64,000 bases of DNA from Edolisoma coerulescens (Eukaryota > Chordata > Aves > Passeriformes > Campephagidae), in NCBI GenBank assembly GCA_013397115.1, contig VWZW01001228.1, forward strand, positions 2,018,425 to 2,082,424, in the 5' to 3' direction. Below the pieces are notes generated by a model, which searched no databases, had not been told where the DNA came from, and saw only the letters and a program-made list of their open reading frames with translations. Within the stretch, counting starts at the first letter, position 1; every line of letters starts with the position of its first letter. Position numbers and translations under genes: made by a program. Shown here in pieces: positions 35,301 to 47,300 of the stretch.

Positions 35301-38300
35301 ATTTATTTATAATCACCCTATCTCAATTAAACTAATAGCAGCAATTTCTGGTGCGCTGCATGGAACTCAGTGTGTTTTGACAAATGAAAGTAAGTTGTTG
35401 TTGGCTTGGAGAGGGAATAGAGGCAGAAAATATTCTTGCATGTGAACAAAACTGAAAAACCACAAAACAAATTTTTTTATCAGCTAAGTCAATGAACAAA
35501 ACTTTCTGATGCTACCATTTAAACCGCAAACTTTTTGAACCAAGAACCTTTTCTTTTGTCGTGTCTCACCATAAAAGTACCATGCCAGAGCTAACAACCA
35601 CACAACAATACACTGAGCTAAATCGTGTGTACGTAATCAAGGATGAAAAGTCTTTCTCTTTCTGAGCTATGATATGTTGCTTCTTTTTCTTGTTAGTGAT
35701 ACACAAAGTGAGCCTGAAATCACTACATCAGAGCCTCCTGGGAAAACTAAAGGTGTCCTTGTGGTGGCCCTGTGCTCTGACAACCACTACAAGTTTTAAG
35801 ATCTCCTGGCATTTGCTCAATTATAGCAAGCTTTGGTTTGATTTACTCCATAACCAGGGATTGGGCTGATCTTAACCCTAGAAATGTGGTAGCCTTCTTG
35901 TCCTGTACCATATGAGATTTAGTCTACTAGATCTGTACTAAAGCAGAGCAAATGTAAACAAGAGAAACATCTGTGCCAATAAATAGAAAAAAATGCTAAA
36001 AAAAAATTCTTACAGGATGATCAGCATCCAGTTCTGCTCCATAGCTTAGGATCTGATTGGCAAACCTGTCTAGCTCCTGGATACTTCTTGGGAACCATGG
36101 CACTGCAAAACAGAAAAGAAATAGAGACTTTAAGACGATATGTAAGACAATATTTTTTCGTTACTTGGTTTTGGGCCTTCTGATATTTTAATCTTTTCAT
36201 CATAAGTATAAAGAAACATGTGCAAGGAGTTAAATTCTTTCAATCCTTTTTCCTGTAGTAGGAGACAAGAACAAACCAAGCAAGTTGTCTTGAATTTGTG
36301 GTTGTTTTGCACTGTTGGAAGAATACAGAGCATCAGGAGCATCTGACCCTTTGTGCAGAGCTGGCTTGTCATATTTATGATTTTCCGTTTATTACTTCTG
36401 TTCTCTTGGCTTATCAAAATGTGGAAAATTTTCACAATAAGCCAGAATTACCCCTTTCAAAGGAATGATAAGAAACCCCACAACAAGGATACAGAATTTT
36501 TGGACTCTCTGAAACTCTAAGACTTACTCAGGGGCCCCACTTGGGCTGGGATTCTGAAACAAAACGATAAACGGCATCAGATTATCATCTGATAAATACC
36601 TCAGACTAGCATTGTATCACTGCAGTCATTACACAATAATGCATTAACTTGATTAACTTTCTTGGTCTGGTTCTCTATTGCCTTGTAACTCATATTCTAT
36701 ACACTCTGTCTATGGCCCAGCCAGCACGTGAGAAGGGACCATGGTGACTACACAGCATGTGATGCCCATGCGACCCTCTCTTTACAGAAGGACATAAGGT
36801 GGAGGACAAAGGAGAATCACAGGGATTTCCAGATGTGATGTGTTGAGACAGAAAAAAGAGTAAGTCAAGTATCTTCATGGCAATTCAATACAAGGACTGA
36901 ACACGGGCAGCCTCTATCAGCAAGAAGTTTGCAATTCATTGAGATACTTTCTTGCACAAATGGGTGTTGCTTACTCAGCCAGTGCTTGGAAAACAGCTGA
37001 TCCCCCTCTGTGGCTCTCTGCTCAGCTGGGAGCACTTCTGCTCGGCCATACCTCCCAATCTTATGTTGGGGGGTGTGACAAGTGAACCTGATCCTCGGCC
37101 AGCAGCTGCTGGGTGAGTTCCCTGCAGTGCCTTGGTGATGGGGCTCATCCCAGACCTGATGGACCACCTAGAGGATAAGAGGATCTCTCTGTCTCCAGGA
37201 CTATTCAGCCGTGCTCTGTGCTGAGCCTCACGGCACGGAGGGAACTGGTGGCAATGGGTTTCTGCGAGGCACCTGCACAGAGCAGCGACAGCAGCTTTAC
37301 AGGGCACACTTTGGCCGCAGAGAGAGCGCCCACTCCCCTGACTGCTGCCGCACCGCCGGCCTGGCTCCACGCAGCGCTCCCGCTGGGAGCCTTCACATTA
37401 GTTTCCGACGGGCCAGGAGGAGCAGGCAGCTGGCGGCTGCCGGCCAGGAAGATCCCGGGCTGCCTGGGCTTCCCGGGATGCAGGGACCCGCCGCGGCGCT
37501 CAGCGGTACCCCAGCCGTGCCTCCCCTTCTCCCACCCCGCAGAAGTGCGATTTGGTCCGCCCCTCTCCGGGACGCGCACGCTTCCCTTTGCCCTAAAAGC
37601 CAGACCTGAGCGAGTCACTAGATGGCAGCAGCAGGCCCAAGAAGGTTCCCCAAATGGGTTTCTTTGCTGCTGGGTGTACTGCTGGGTCTCTTAGTTGCTC
37701 CAGAAACACTCCCTCCCCTCGCTGTTAGAAACTTTCCTGCACCTCCAATTCCTTCACTTAAACTGGCCATAGGCGGGAGCAGAAAAAGGTGTGTTTGATC
37801 CATAGAGAGGGGTCACTACTTCCACCAACCGTAGGATGAGAACACATAGCCGTCCTGCCCGTTTTCTATTTGGGTTTATCTCCTGGCTGTATCACTGAGC
37901 TTTGTGTGACGGTGGGGAATGGCTTCACTGTGCTTCAGACTCCCCACTACCAGCCTGGGGTGAGGCACACTGGTGAATGGTTTTGTATTAGGCACTGGGG
38001 AAAAAAAGCTGCCTGGCAGTCCACAGCAAAGGATTTGTCACTGTGAGAGAGAATAACCACTCTTCTCAGGGATGCACCATGACCTGAAGGGTCCAGGCTG
38101 TGCAGAAAAATTGGCGGGGGCTGAAGTCTGCACTGGATTTCGGCAGTGATGTCTATAGGGCTTTTCTGGCCTGAATCAGAAAGGTCTCACTGGGCAGGGT
38201 TTGAATCATTGCTGCCTTATTTTCCATACTGACTTACATTTTATTCCCAAGATTGCCTTAGTACTTGGTGCAGAGCTCATGATAAACTCCAGGAAAAACT

Positions 38301-41300
38301 GACTCCAGGCTGATGTGGTGTCAGTCCTGGGTGTGAAGACAGGTGACTTTTTCCCTACACAGGAGCAGCAATTTATCTTCCTGGCATGAAGTCCTGATCC
38401 TGCCTACCCAAACACCAGCAGCAGCTAAATGAGAGCAGCTCTGAGCTTGCAGAGTTGGGTGAAAGTGGCGGACCGTGAAAGGGAAGTCCCAAGGATACTT
38501 TGTGCTGCTTGCACCAGCATAACTGGTGTTAAGGTGGGTCCTGGAAAAGTGCTGGAAAGAGCCTGCTCAGCTCTCATGCAAACAAGAATCAAAGATTCTG
38601 AGCACAGTCCTGGGGCAAACACTGCGCTGAGCCCATACAGCCCTCACATCAAGGGCCAGGGTGAAAAGAGGCTACTGGTGGGTCTTCTGCCTAGATGTGA
38701 TGTGCCAGGATGCTGTCCCTAGCCCTCCCAGAAACTATTGAAAAGATCAAATCAAATTACCCCCTGGCTGAATCTATCCCATATTTTGTTTGCAACATCC
38801 TCCTCTGGCCCATTCGCCAGACTCGCTGTCTGTCTGCACTGCCATTAATGAATTGCCAGGGCAAGCTCTTGCAACACTGGGCCTCTGTGAAGGTCTGAGG
38901 AGCAAACGTGGGCTGATCAGTAATAAATATTGATTTGTCTGTAAGTGAAACAGCAGCATTTATGGGATGCTGCTGGACACCCAAGTGGTGACCAAATTAC
39001 CATGGGGTCAAATGCTGAGCAGAATGCTAATAAGCCCTTTATATGAGAGGCAGCAAAGCAGGGGCAACGAAGACTTCTGCAGAATCCTCCATTTGGACCA
39101 TTGTGAGGAGGGTCAAAGACAGGTCTATGCAATTTATAGCAGTTCAAGGCCCAGGTTTAGCCCTTTTTTAAACAGTCTCAAATGCTCTGGCCAGCCTCAG
39201 GGTCTAGCAAACAAGGCCCCTACAGATCCTCAGCTCCCAGCTTGTTTCAGAAATGCAATAAATTGTCTGCATTTCCCTAATGCTGCAACAGAATAATATT
39301 TAATTATTTTTATTCATGGGCTCCAAGTGGACTACAGATACCCATCTTGTTTCCAAAAAGAGCCATTAAGAGATGCACTGTGTTTTTACAACACATCTTT
39401 CCATCTACACAAAGAGCTTTTGGCCCAGCAACCGCCAGCCATTCTCATCTGAAGCTCTAAAGCTACATTTGGATTTAGAGCATTTTGCTGTCCTGCTCTC
39501 ACCTAAAATTACACTGTTGATCCAAATCTGATATTTGTAACTATTTTAATGTGTCAGTTAATTTTTGCATTTAATTAAGAAAAGATACTAAAAGCAGTTA
39601 AAGTGACCCAAAAAAAAAGAGAAAGAAAAAAGAAAAAGCCATTCATTTATCCCTTGCCCAATAAAGCACATATACACAGTGTTTAACACTGAGGTATACA
39701 GAAGGGAAAGAATACAGAAATTTCCTCTGAGTGCCCACAAAGCAGTGTCCCAAGAATGGGACTGTGTGCTTCCCACAGGAAACAGAAAAATAAGGTTTTT
39801 CTTTCTCAAATCACGAGCATGACCAAAATGAATCCTTAGCAGGGAAGAAATGAGAGCATCTTAGGCTGCAGTAAGAGAATCAGTCCCACAGGATCCCAGA
39901 CTGCCTCTGGAAGAAAACCTTCCCAGCCTTTACCTGCCCACTGAGACGAGTGTGGCAATATCCCCATAAACCATATGTCTGAGATTTTACTCCCTGGAGG
40001 CACAGTGCTCTTGTTCTGTGTTTTGGGAATAAGATTTCACACAAGCACATCTGTGGACTAGGACCAGATTTGCCAGGAGGATACATTTGAAAGACAAGCT
40101 GGCCTAAAATGCACCACAAGGCCTGTTATTTGTCAGTGCCATCACTGATAAAGGACAGCATCTTACCACACTTCCTACAGCTCGGGCTGTTCCCATCTCA
40201 CTCTGCCCTTGTAGCTGCCTCTGCCCAGGATTTGCCACCCACAGTTCATCCCCTAAGCAGGGCTTGTTTGACCTTTCAAAATATGGTCCTTTGGGGATTT
40301 CAGTTTGACTGGACCCTTATGACTCATGAGAGGAGCTGAAATTGGAAAAAAAAAAAAGAGAGAAAGGGCAAAAAGAAATCTCAATCTTCCTCTCTCTCCT
40401 CAGCAATAAATTGTTCCCATTTCATACTATTTCTGAATTACTGAAACTAACAAACAAATGCAAGTTATTCTCTCAGACAGAAGGGGATCAAGTCCCTTTT
40501 TGAAGCACTGACAGGATAATCTAGCTCAAAAACTCCTTTGATCAACAGAGTAACATGCAGTGAAATCCTAATCTTACAGCTGACCACAGGAGTTTTGACT
40601 TCTGTGAGGTCAGAATTTCACACACAAGGCTTTCTTGGATGATATTTAGAGCTGTATCTCTGTCTGACTCTGGCATATGTTTATAGAAAACTTTATTATT
40701 TAATAAAATTTATTATTTACTTCTTCATGGTAACTAGAAAAAATAATGTTAAGCCCTGGTAGGTCCTGTAGCCTTCTTCTGGAAATAAAAAAGCCCCCAA
40801 AAGTGAACCTCTTCGATCTGACATGATCCTAAATCACCTAATCAATCTTTTGTCCCTTTGTCTCATGAATGGAGAAAACTGACTCCAAAGAGAATCTGCC
40901 TCCTTTTTCATCTTCAAATGTAATGTCATGGGTAGGACACAAAAGAAATGGTAAAAGGATTACCAGCGCTGATCTCAAAAAGGTATTAATGCCCTTTCAT
41001 GCTGTTCCTAGGAAGGAAGAGGAAGATCCAGACCTAAAGTATTTAAGGTCTGAAATCCTATTAAAATCACATCTGTTATCTGAAGAGGCATTTAAGTATG
41101 TCTCAGACTATCTGCTGGGCAGCCACCACTGCACCAAGCAGCCTCAACTACAGCAAATCTCTGAGAATTAGGAGCATGAACAACTCACAAAATCTTTCCT
41201 TATTTCCCTCCGAAGGCAGAACTGCAACTGAACTCCCTGAGATTTCTTACAGCAATGGAGAGTTAGTCCTGTTCCCACCAAAGCAGGTGGCAGAGCCTCC

Positions 41301-44300
41301 CCTAGTTTCCCAGAAGACCTAGTCAGAAGCATGAAAAAAAGTTTACACTTTTTTCATCTTTTCAACCTCCAAATAAAAAAGTTTACAGTACAGGAAAATT
41401 AGACAGAGAGAGAGAGAAATGTAGCCATAAGGATCCAAGAGGATCTCCTTCACTACAGGAAAAATACGTAATTTCATTATGTGACATAAATAGTCCATGT
41501 CAATGTTAACCTTGTCGGCGCACCCTTACCGGTGTCCTTCTTCTTTGTTCGTGAAAGCTCATGGACTGTTGCTCCGATATCACTTCTCAAGGACTTGATG
41601 ATCTTGTCCAGTGCTGGGACGTTCTTGCCTTCCAAGTTAATGAAGAACTCATACTCATCTTTGTTGAGACGGGAAGGTCGGGACTCAATGTGGGTCAAGT
41701 TTATACCTTTTTCCTATGAGAAAGAGAAATTTTGGTCCCATGGTTTTTGGGGGAAGGAATATGACAATATGACAGGAATAAGACTGGATAAATACGGGAC
41801 CTAGTCAACAAACCACACTGTAAAATCCAAATAAAAGTAGACACTCGCCTCTTGTGGCCACTGGACTTGAGGACTTTCACAGCAGAGCGAGAACCAGAAA
41901 GAATGAGAAATATGTGGGATTCACCCCTGTCCAGAGCACCACCACAAAGAATATGCACTACTGAAGGCTTAGAGAAAGGTGGAAGCAGGATACAAATTGT
42001 AAACAGACTCTGTATCATAAATGGCAGCTCCAGTACCTCAAGTACATAATGAGAGCTTGTCTGTGTTGACAAAGACATTTCCCCAGGATCAACACAGGAA
42101 GTAGGCATTCCACCTGTAGAGTGCCCTCTCACGAGAAACTGAATGCTGGATTGATGAGCATCTTGAAAGAAGATTGGACGAGCAAGCAGCTGGGCACCCT
42201 GTGAGATAAGCTTCTGCCAAGCCACTGCACAGTCACGTGCAAGGCCACCTGCACAGTTTCCAGGGCTGTGAGCAGCTGTTAGGCAGAGATCCAATGGAAA
42301 CATGGATCTGCCCCAAAAAAGGCAGCCCAGGTTTGTGCAAGTACAAAGATGGGTGTTTTAAATCACAGAACCACACAGTTGCTGAGGTTGAACGGGACCT
42401 CTGAAGATCAGCAAGTACAATGATCTGCTCAGGTTGCCTGAGCAGATTGCCCAGGGCTATGTCCAGACAAGTTTTGAGACTACTCAGTCTTTCTGGGCAA
42501 CTGCTCATGACCCTAATCACTCTCACAGAGAAGAATTATTTTCTTTAGTGTGGAAATTCAAGTTCTGTCACATGAATATCTCTGCTGACCATCAGCAGTG
42601 TCTCCTAGCTCTGAAGAAAGAGATCACTGGCAACTATAGCACTGACGACTATAGCCAGCAGGAACCTGACCTCAGACATGCTGCCATGTTGATGTGTAAG
42701 CAACAAGCAGCTAAAAATCCTAAAATTTTTCCAACAAAAAAGTAAACAAAAAGTCCAGGAAAACAAAAAAGACCAGGAAAAAAACAAAACAAAAAGTCCA
42801 AAAGAAAAGTCCAGAGACATCTACCCCAGTTAACGGAACTCAAATGTTTTCTTGAGCACTGTAATTTGAATATGAAAATAATGCTTCTTATTTTTTTCCT
42901 TTTTTTTTTTTGCTTTTTGAGAAAAAGCTTTTAAACAGGTTTCAGCAGACACAGCAGGCCATGGCCAGGTCTGGGCTTCTGTCCCATGGGAGGAATACAC
43001 AAATCCCCGGAGGAAATCTGGGCCTAAAGATCACAGAATCATAGAAACATTACCCACAGAAAAGTCAGAGGAGCTGACATATGGTGCTCAGCATCCCTGA
43101 AGAAATTTTGTTTTTCTTCTTTCATGCTAAAGAAGACCTCAAACTATATGGGGTGAAGTATTGGCCCGGCTGGTGTCAATGTCAAACCCCCTGCTACAGT
43201 GGGGTCAGGAATTCATCCACGAAGTAAGGCTGTGAGGATCTACTTTTGACCTACAAGGAAGAAAAAGGGAAGATTTTTCATCTGTACATCCCTCTTTCTG
43301 AGCCTCTTTAGGGTTTTCTTTGCTTCTCTCAGTGCTTGCACAGTGCAGGAGGGCATCTGGCCATCAGCAGCAAAGGCCTAATTTACTCCTCCACAAAAGA
43401 CAGTTCATTCCTTGGTAGGAAACATATATGTCATTCCTCTGTTTCCTGAGCACTGCACGCTACAGATGAACTCAAATTGTTTGGCTAGATACCAATACAA
43501 TGAGTTGAAAAGGTCAAAAGCACACTCAGCAACTGCTGCTCTTGAGAGATGCCGTCCTCACAGGGCCGTCTGCGGGAGAGAATGCCCAGCACTGTCCTTG
43601 GCCCCAGGGACAGTTTGTTTTAGGCCTGCAAAGCCCTGTTCCCCAAACAGACTGCACATTGTACCCGCTGCATGGTGAGGCACTGGGAGCTCCTGACAGA
43701 GAGCAGGCTCAGGGAGCTGCTGCCCCTTTGCCGTGTCCCACCATCCTCATCATAAAAGTTTTCATCCTTATACCTAGTCTGCATCTATGCTCTTTTAGTT
43801 TAAAACCATTACCCCATGTGCAATCACAAAAGGGCTGGATAAAAACTCTATCCCCATCTTTCTTTCTTATAGGACCCCTCTGAGTGCTGGAGGGCCACAA
43901 TAAGATGACCCCAGCACCTTCTCTTCTCCAGGCTGAAGGCTCCTTAGCTGCATCCCTTTGGTTTTTGATCAGGTGACTTTTCTGCTGTACCAGCTCTCCA
44001 GCTGGGCTCAGTGAGCAGCTGCACAGACAGAAACGCCCCCAAAATGAATGGAATGATGCAGGGGTTGGGAATGAAGAGATAAGCTGCAGGGTGGGGGCAA
44101 GGCATGCTTAAGGCAGGAGGAGTATCAATCCCTCTCAAACTATCACAACCTAAGGCAGTGAGGAAAATGGAGGGAAAAAAGAAGATGGAGGAAGGAGCAA
44201 GTGACCTCCTTTCTTACACCTGAGAGAAGCAGAACACCTTCTCACAGAGTGTGAAGCTACTTTGCTGTTTATTTGAGGGATATCTGCCACTCAGCAACAT

Positions 44301-47300
44301 GCAGAGCCAACCCGTTACATCTTCGTGCCAAGGTTTCAGGACCTCACAACAGGGAAGGTGAAGGGAGAACCCTTCTGGTGACTGATTTTAGAGCAAGAAT
44401 CCAGCAGCATATGTCCAACTCCCTGAACTGGCACTCCTGGAGGAATATGTTCTCGTGTGCTGTGCCTTGCTACTAAGCCCTTGATTTCAAAATATTTACA
44501 GTGGCTCTGTTACTAGAGTTGCTTTACAAATCACAATTTCATTCCAGTCCAACTACTCCATCTAGTGTTTAATCTTCACAGTTTCACATTGTTCACTTTT
44601 TTGTATCCTTGATGTTGCCAAATCTTGCAATTACATCAGTTTTCTCACAATAGTTGATGTTTTATTTAAAACTCCAACTTCTAGAGAAAGATAGTTACCT
44701 AAAAAAAGGAGAATTGGGGCAGGTTTTTTTGGTTTAGTTGTACATTTTGAGCAGTTTTAAATCTCTATCTGTTTTTTTAGTAGAGTTTGAAACCTTGACA
44801 ATGGATGCCTTCAGAAGTCAGCTAATAAAAGTTATTTCAGTTTTAAGAGCTATTTTTTGTTTATGGGACCTAACTCCTAGCCTCACACCTTTGCAAGATC
44901 TCAACTGTCATATGTTGGTGGCTGGATTCACACCTGAGCTATTAATATTGATCTCTTCTGCCCTTCCCATGTTAGAGCTGGTAGGAATCAGCCCATGGAT
45001 CAAGATTAGATGTGTCTTTGCTGAATTCACCCCATCATCCATTGCAGCTGCAAAGAGCTTTGAGAGCAGGTTGGTGCTTTTCTCCTTCTCGTCAGGTTTA
45101 TGACCAGGAGAGAGGTAGAGTCTCTCCTCTGTGGACACATCCTGTCATACAACCATGTGTCTGCTGCAGTGATTCTGTGTTGGTAGAGGAGGGGTAGCTG
45201 TTCACCTTGCTTTGTTTCAAAGCATTCTACTAGACCATTTCTAACATAAATTTAGCAAGTATTAGCAATTCCAAACAGATTTTGCACTGAGGACTGAGGG
45301 TAGCATTAGGCGTAACAACTAATGGAAATTACAGGAGTATAGTACTGAGAGATCCCTTGAAGTTAGAGGGAGTCACTCCCAGTTTCATGCCTTAAAACCC
45401 CCATTCCTAGGGGTAGAAGAACTCAGCTTTCATTATTTTAATATCCAAGTTAACTGCACTTCTATCACTGCCCATTAGAGAAAGAAGTCTCAAGACATGT
45501 TCTCAGAGCTCAAAAATCAAGCTAGAATTAGTCCTAACCAAGTTAGAAGGGGGTAGAGATACAAATATCAATTCAAAACACAGACAATGGTGGATGCAGG
45601 GAGGAGATTGCCCATGTCCCTCCCTGCCTTACCTCACAGTGCTGGATCTCAGCCTTGGCTCTCTCTCAGAGTCTGTGAAGCAGCTCCAGCCCCTTGCCCA
45701 GCTTATTCCAGTTATTCCATCCTGACTGAGCATCACCTGTGCTGCAGCTGCCCCACACCAGTAACCAGGCTGGTGTTACACTACACCAACAGTCTTGCAG
45801 AGATCATAGCCAAGAGAATTTAGTGCCACCCTCTGTTCGATGGCCCGGCCACTGGAAAAGGAAAGTTGTGCCTTCACAGCTACACAGGGAAGCTTTCAGT
45901 AGGGATGGATACTTTCTGGAAATGTTAAGGGTTGCTACTTCCCATGACACGCACACATCCTTCTGTTTACTTATTACTAAATGCTCCTAAATATGGCTCT
46001 AAAACTAAGTACAGCTGTGAAATCCAGATGCAGCTTGTTTTCATGACTGTTGTCATTAATTAAGTTTGGCTTCATCAGGAGACCCCACACTGTTACCAGA
46101 CGAAGAACTTTCAACAACACTATAGTGCCACTAATCAACATTTAGTGATAATTTGGGTAAAATCTCCCAAAATAAGGATTTTACTTGCACTTCCTGGTAC
46201 CAAAAAGAAAAAAAAAAAAAGAAAAAAAAAAGTGAGATGTTTTTTAACCCTTGCCACAGGCTAGTTCAGGGTTTCCTGAAGGAGGACACTTTCAGAAGCA
46301 CAACTATAAGCTCAGTGCTTAATTGTCATAGATGAGAGGACTTAGGAAGTTACAGTGATGCCTTCAGCCATGGATTCCCAAAGCAAAGGCAAAGGCAGCC
46401 ATCTGATTCAGCTTTACTGGCCAAGGGCCTGTCTACTCCTCAGCTAAAGACAGCACTTCCCCATCTTCTCCTTCACTTCTGCAAGGGTCTTCTTTCCAAG
46501 CTCATGGAAGAAAAGTGTCCCAGAGCAGGTCCCTGCCAGCAAACAGCTCCAGAGGGCAGCTGTCCCTGGAGCAGCCCCTGGTGTCCATCACTTGGCACTT
46601 CTGCAAGCCTGAAATTTGGTGTGACACTTGCAGCATAGTCTGGCTACAAAACACGTGGAGCAGGACAAACCAAAAACGTGACAGCGTGTGGCATTGCACA
46701 AGCACCTGTGAAGAGGCCATTCCTCTCTTTAAACCCATGTTGGTTGATTAAATCCAGAAGTCCTGCCCTTGTGGCCCTAGGAAGAGGATGGGTAAGACCA
46801 AGGATGTGGATTTGGAGCGCTGTAATGGAATGATCGTAGCTGTGCATATGTACAGCATAATGAAAAAACAATCTTGTGGTGGAGGCAAGCCTGGCCTGTT
46901 CACCTATCGCTGTGGACACTTCCAACACACCCCCTGGCCAAAGTGGCTGTTTTCTTCCCCTGATTTGGAAACAACCCAAACCACCGCAGAGCCAATACTT
47001 TCGCAGGGGACAAAGAGATAAGTCACGTAGGACTTCCTGTGGAATAAAGTTCCTGAATAGAAACAGAGCAGAGTTACCTCTGCTGACTCTGAAAGTGCCA
47101 GGGCTCATTTAGTACAGCCTGTTACTCCCATCTGATCCTTCCATGGAGAAGTAATTTACCCCCATGGAACAGTAACTTACTCTGGAAGCAGGAGTAGTCG
47201 GTGCAAATCAACTTTTTTTTTTTTTTTACTTTTGAGCTAGAGCCCTACCCGCTGATGGCTGCACCTTGTACTAAAGTCCTGTATCTGAGAAAGGCCCATC

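Larger units (their letters stand above)
33872..36013 (-). other. PAH intron 4
   Basis: About 2.1 kb, with a 15-base tandem duplication at 34321-34350 and a 64-base tandem duplication at 35247-35365. Otherwise nothing recognised. Confidence 0.8.
36103..41529 (-). other. PAH intron 3
   Basis: A 5.4 kb intron. It contains an 18-base palindrome at 36576-36593, a CpG-rich block at 37200-37620, a possibly conserved non-coding stretch at 38720-39560 and an unrecognised plus-strand open frame at 40869-41322. Confidence 0.8.

Noticed and set aside
37205..37694. Three overlapping open frames of 130-158 codons
   Set aside because: All lie in a CpG-rich island on both strands, with no recognisable domain and no splice or start support.
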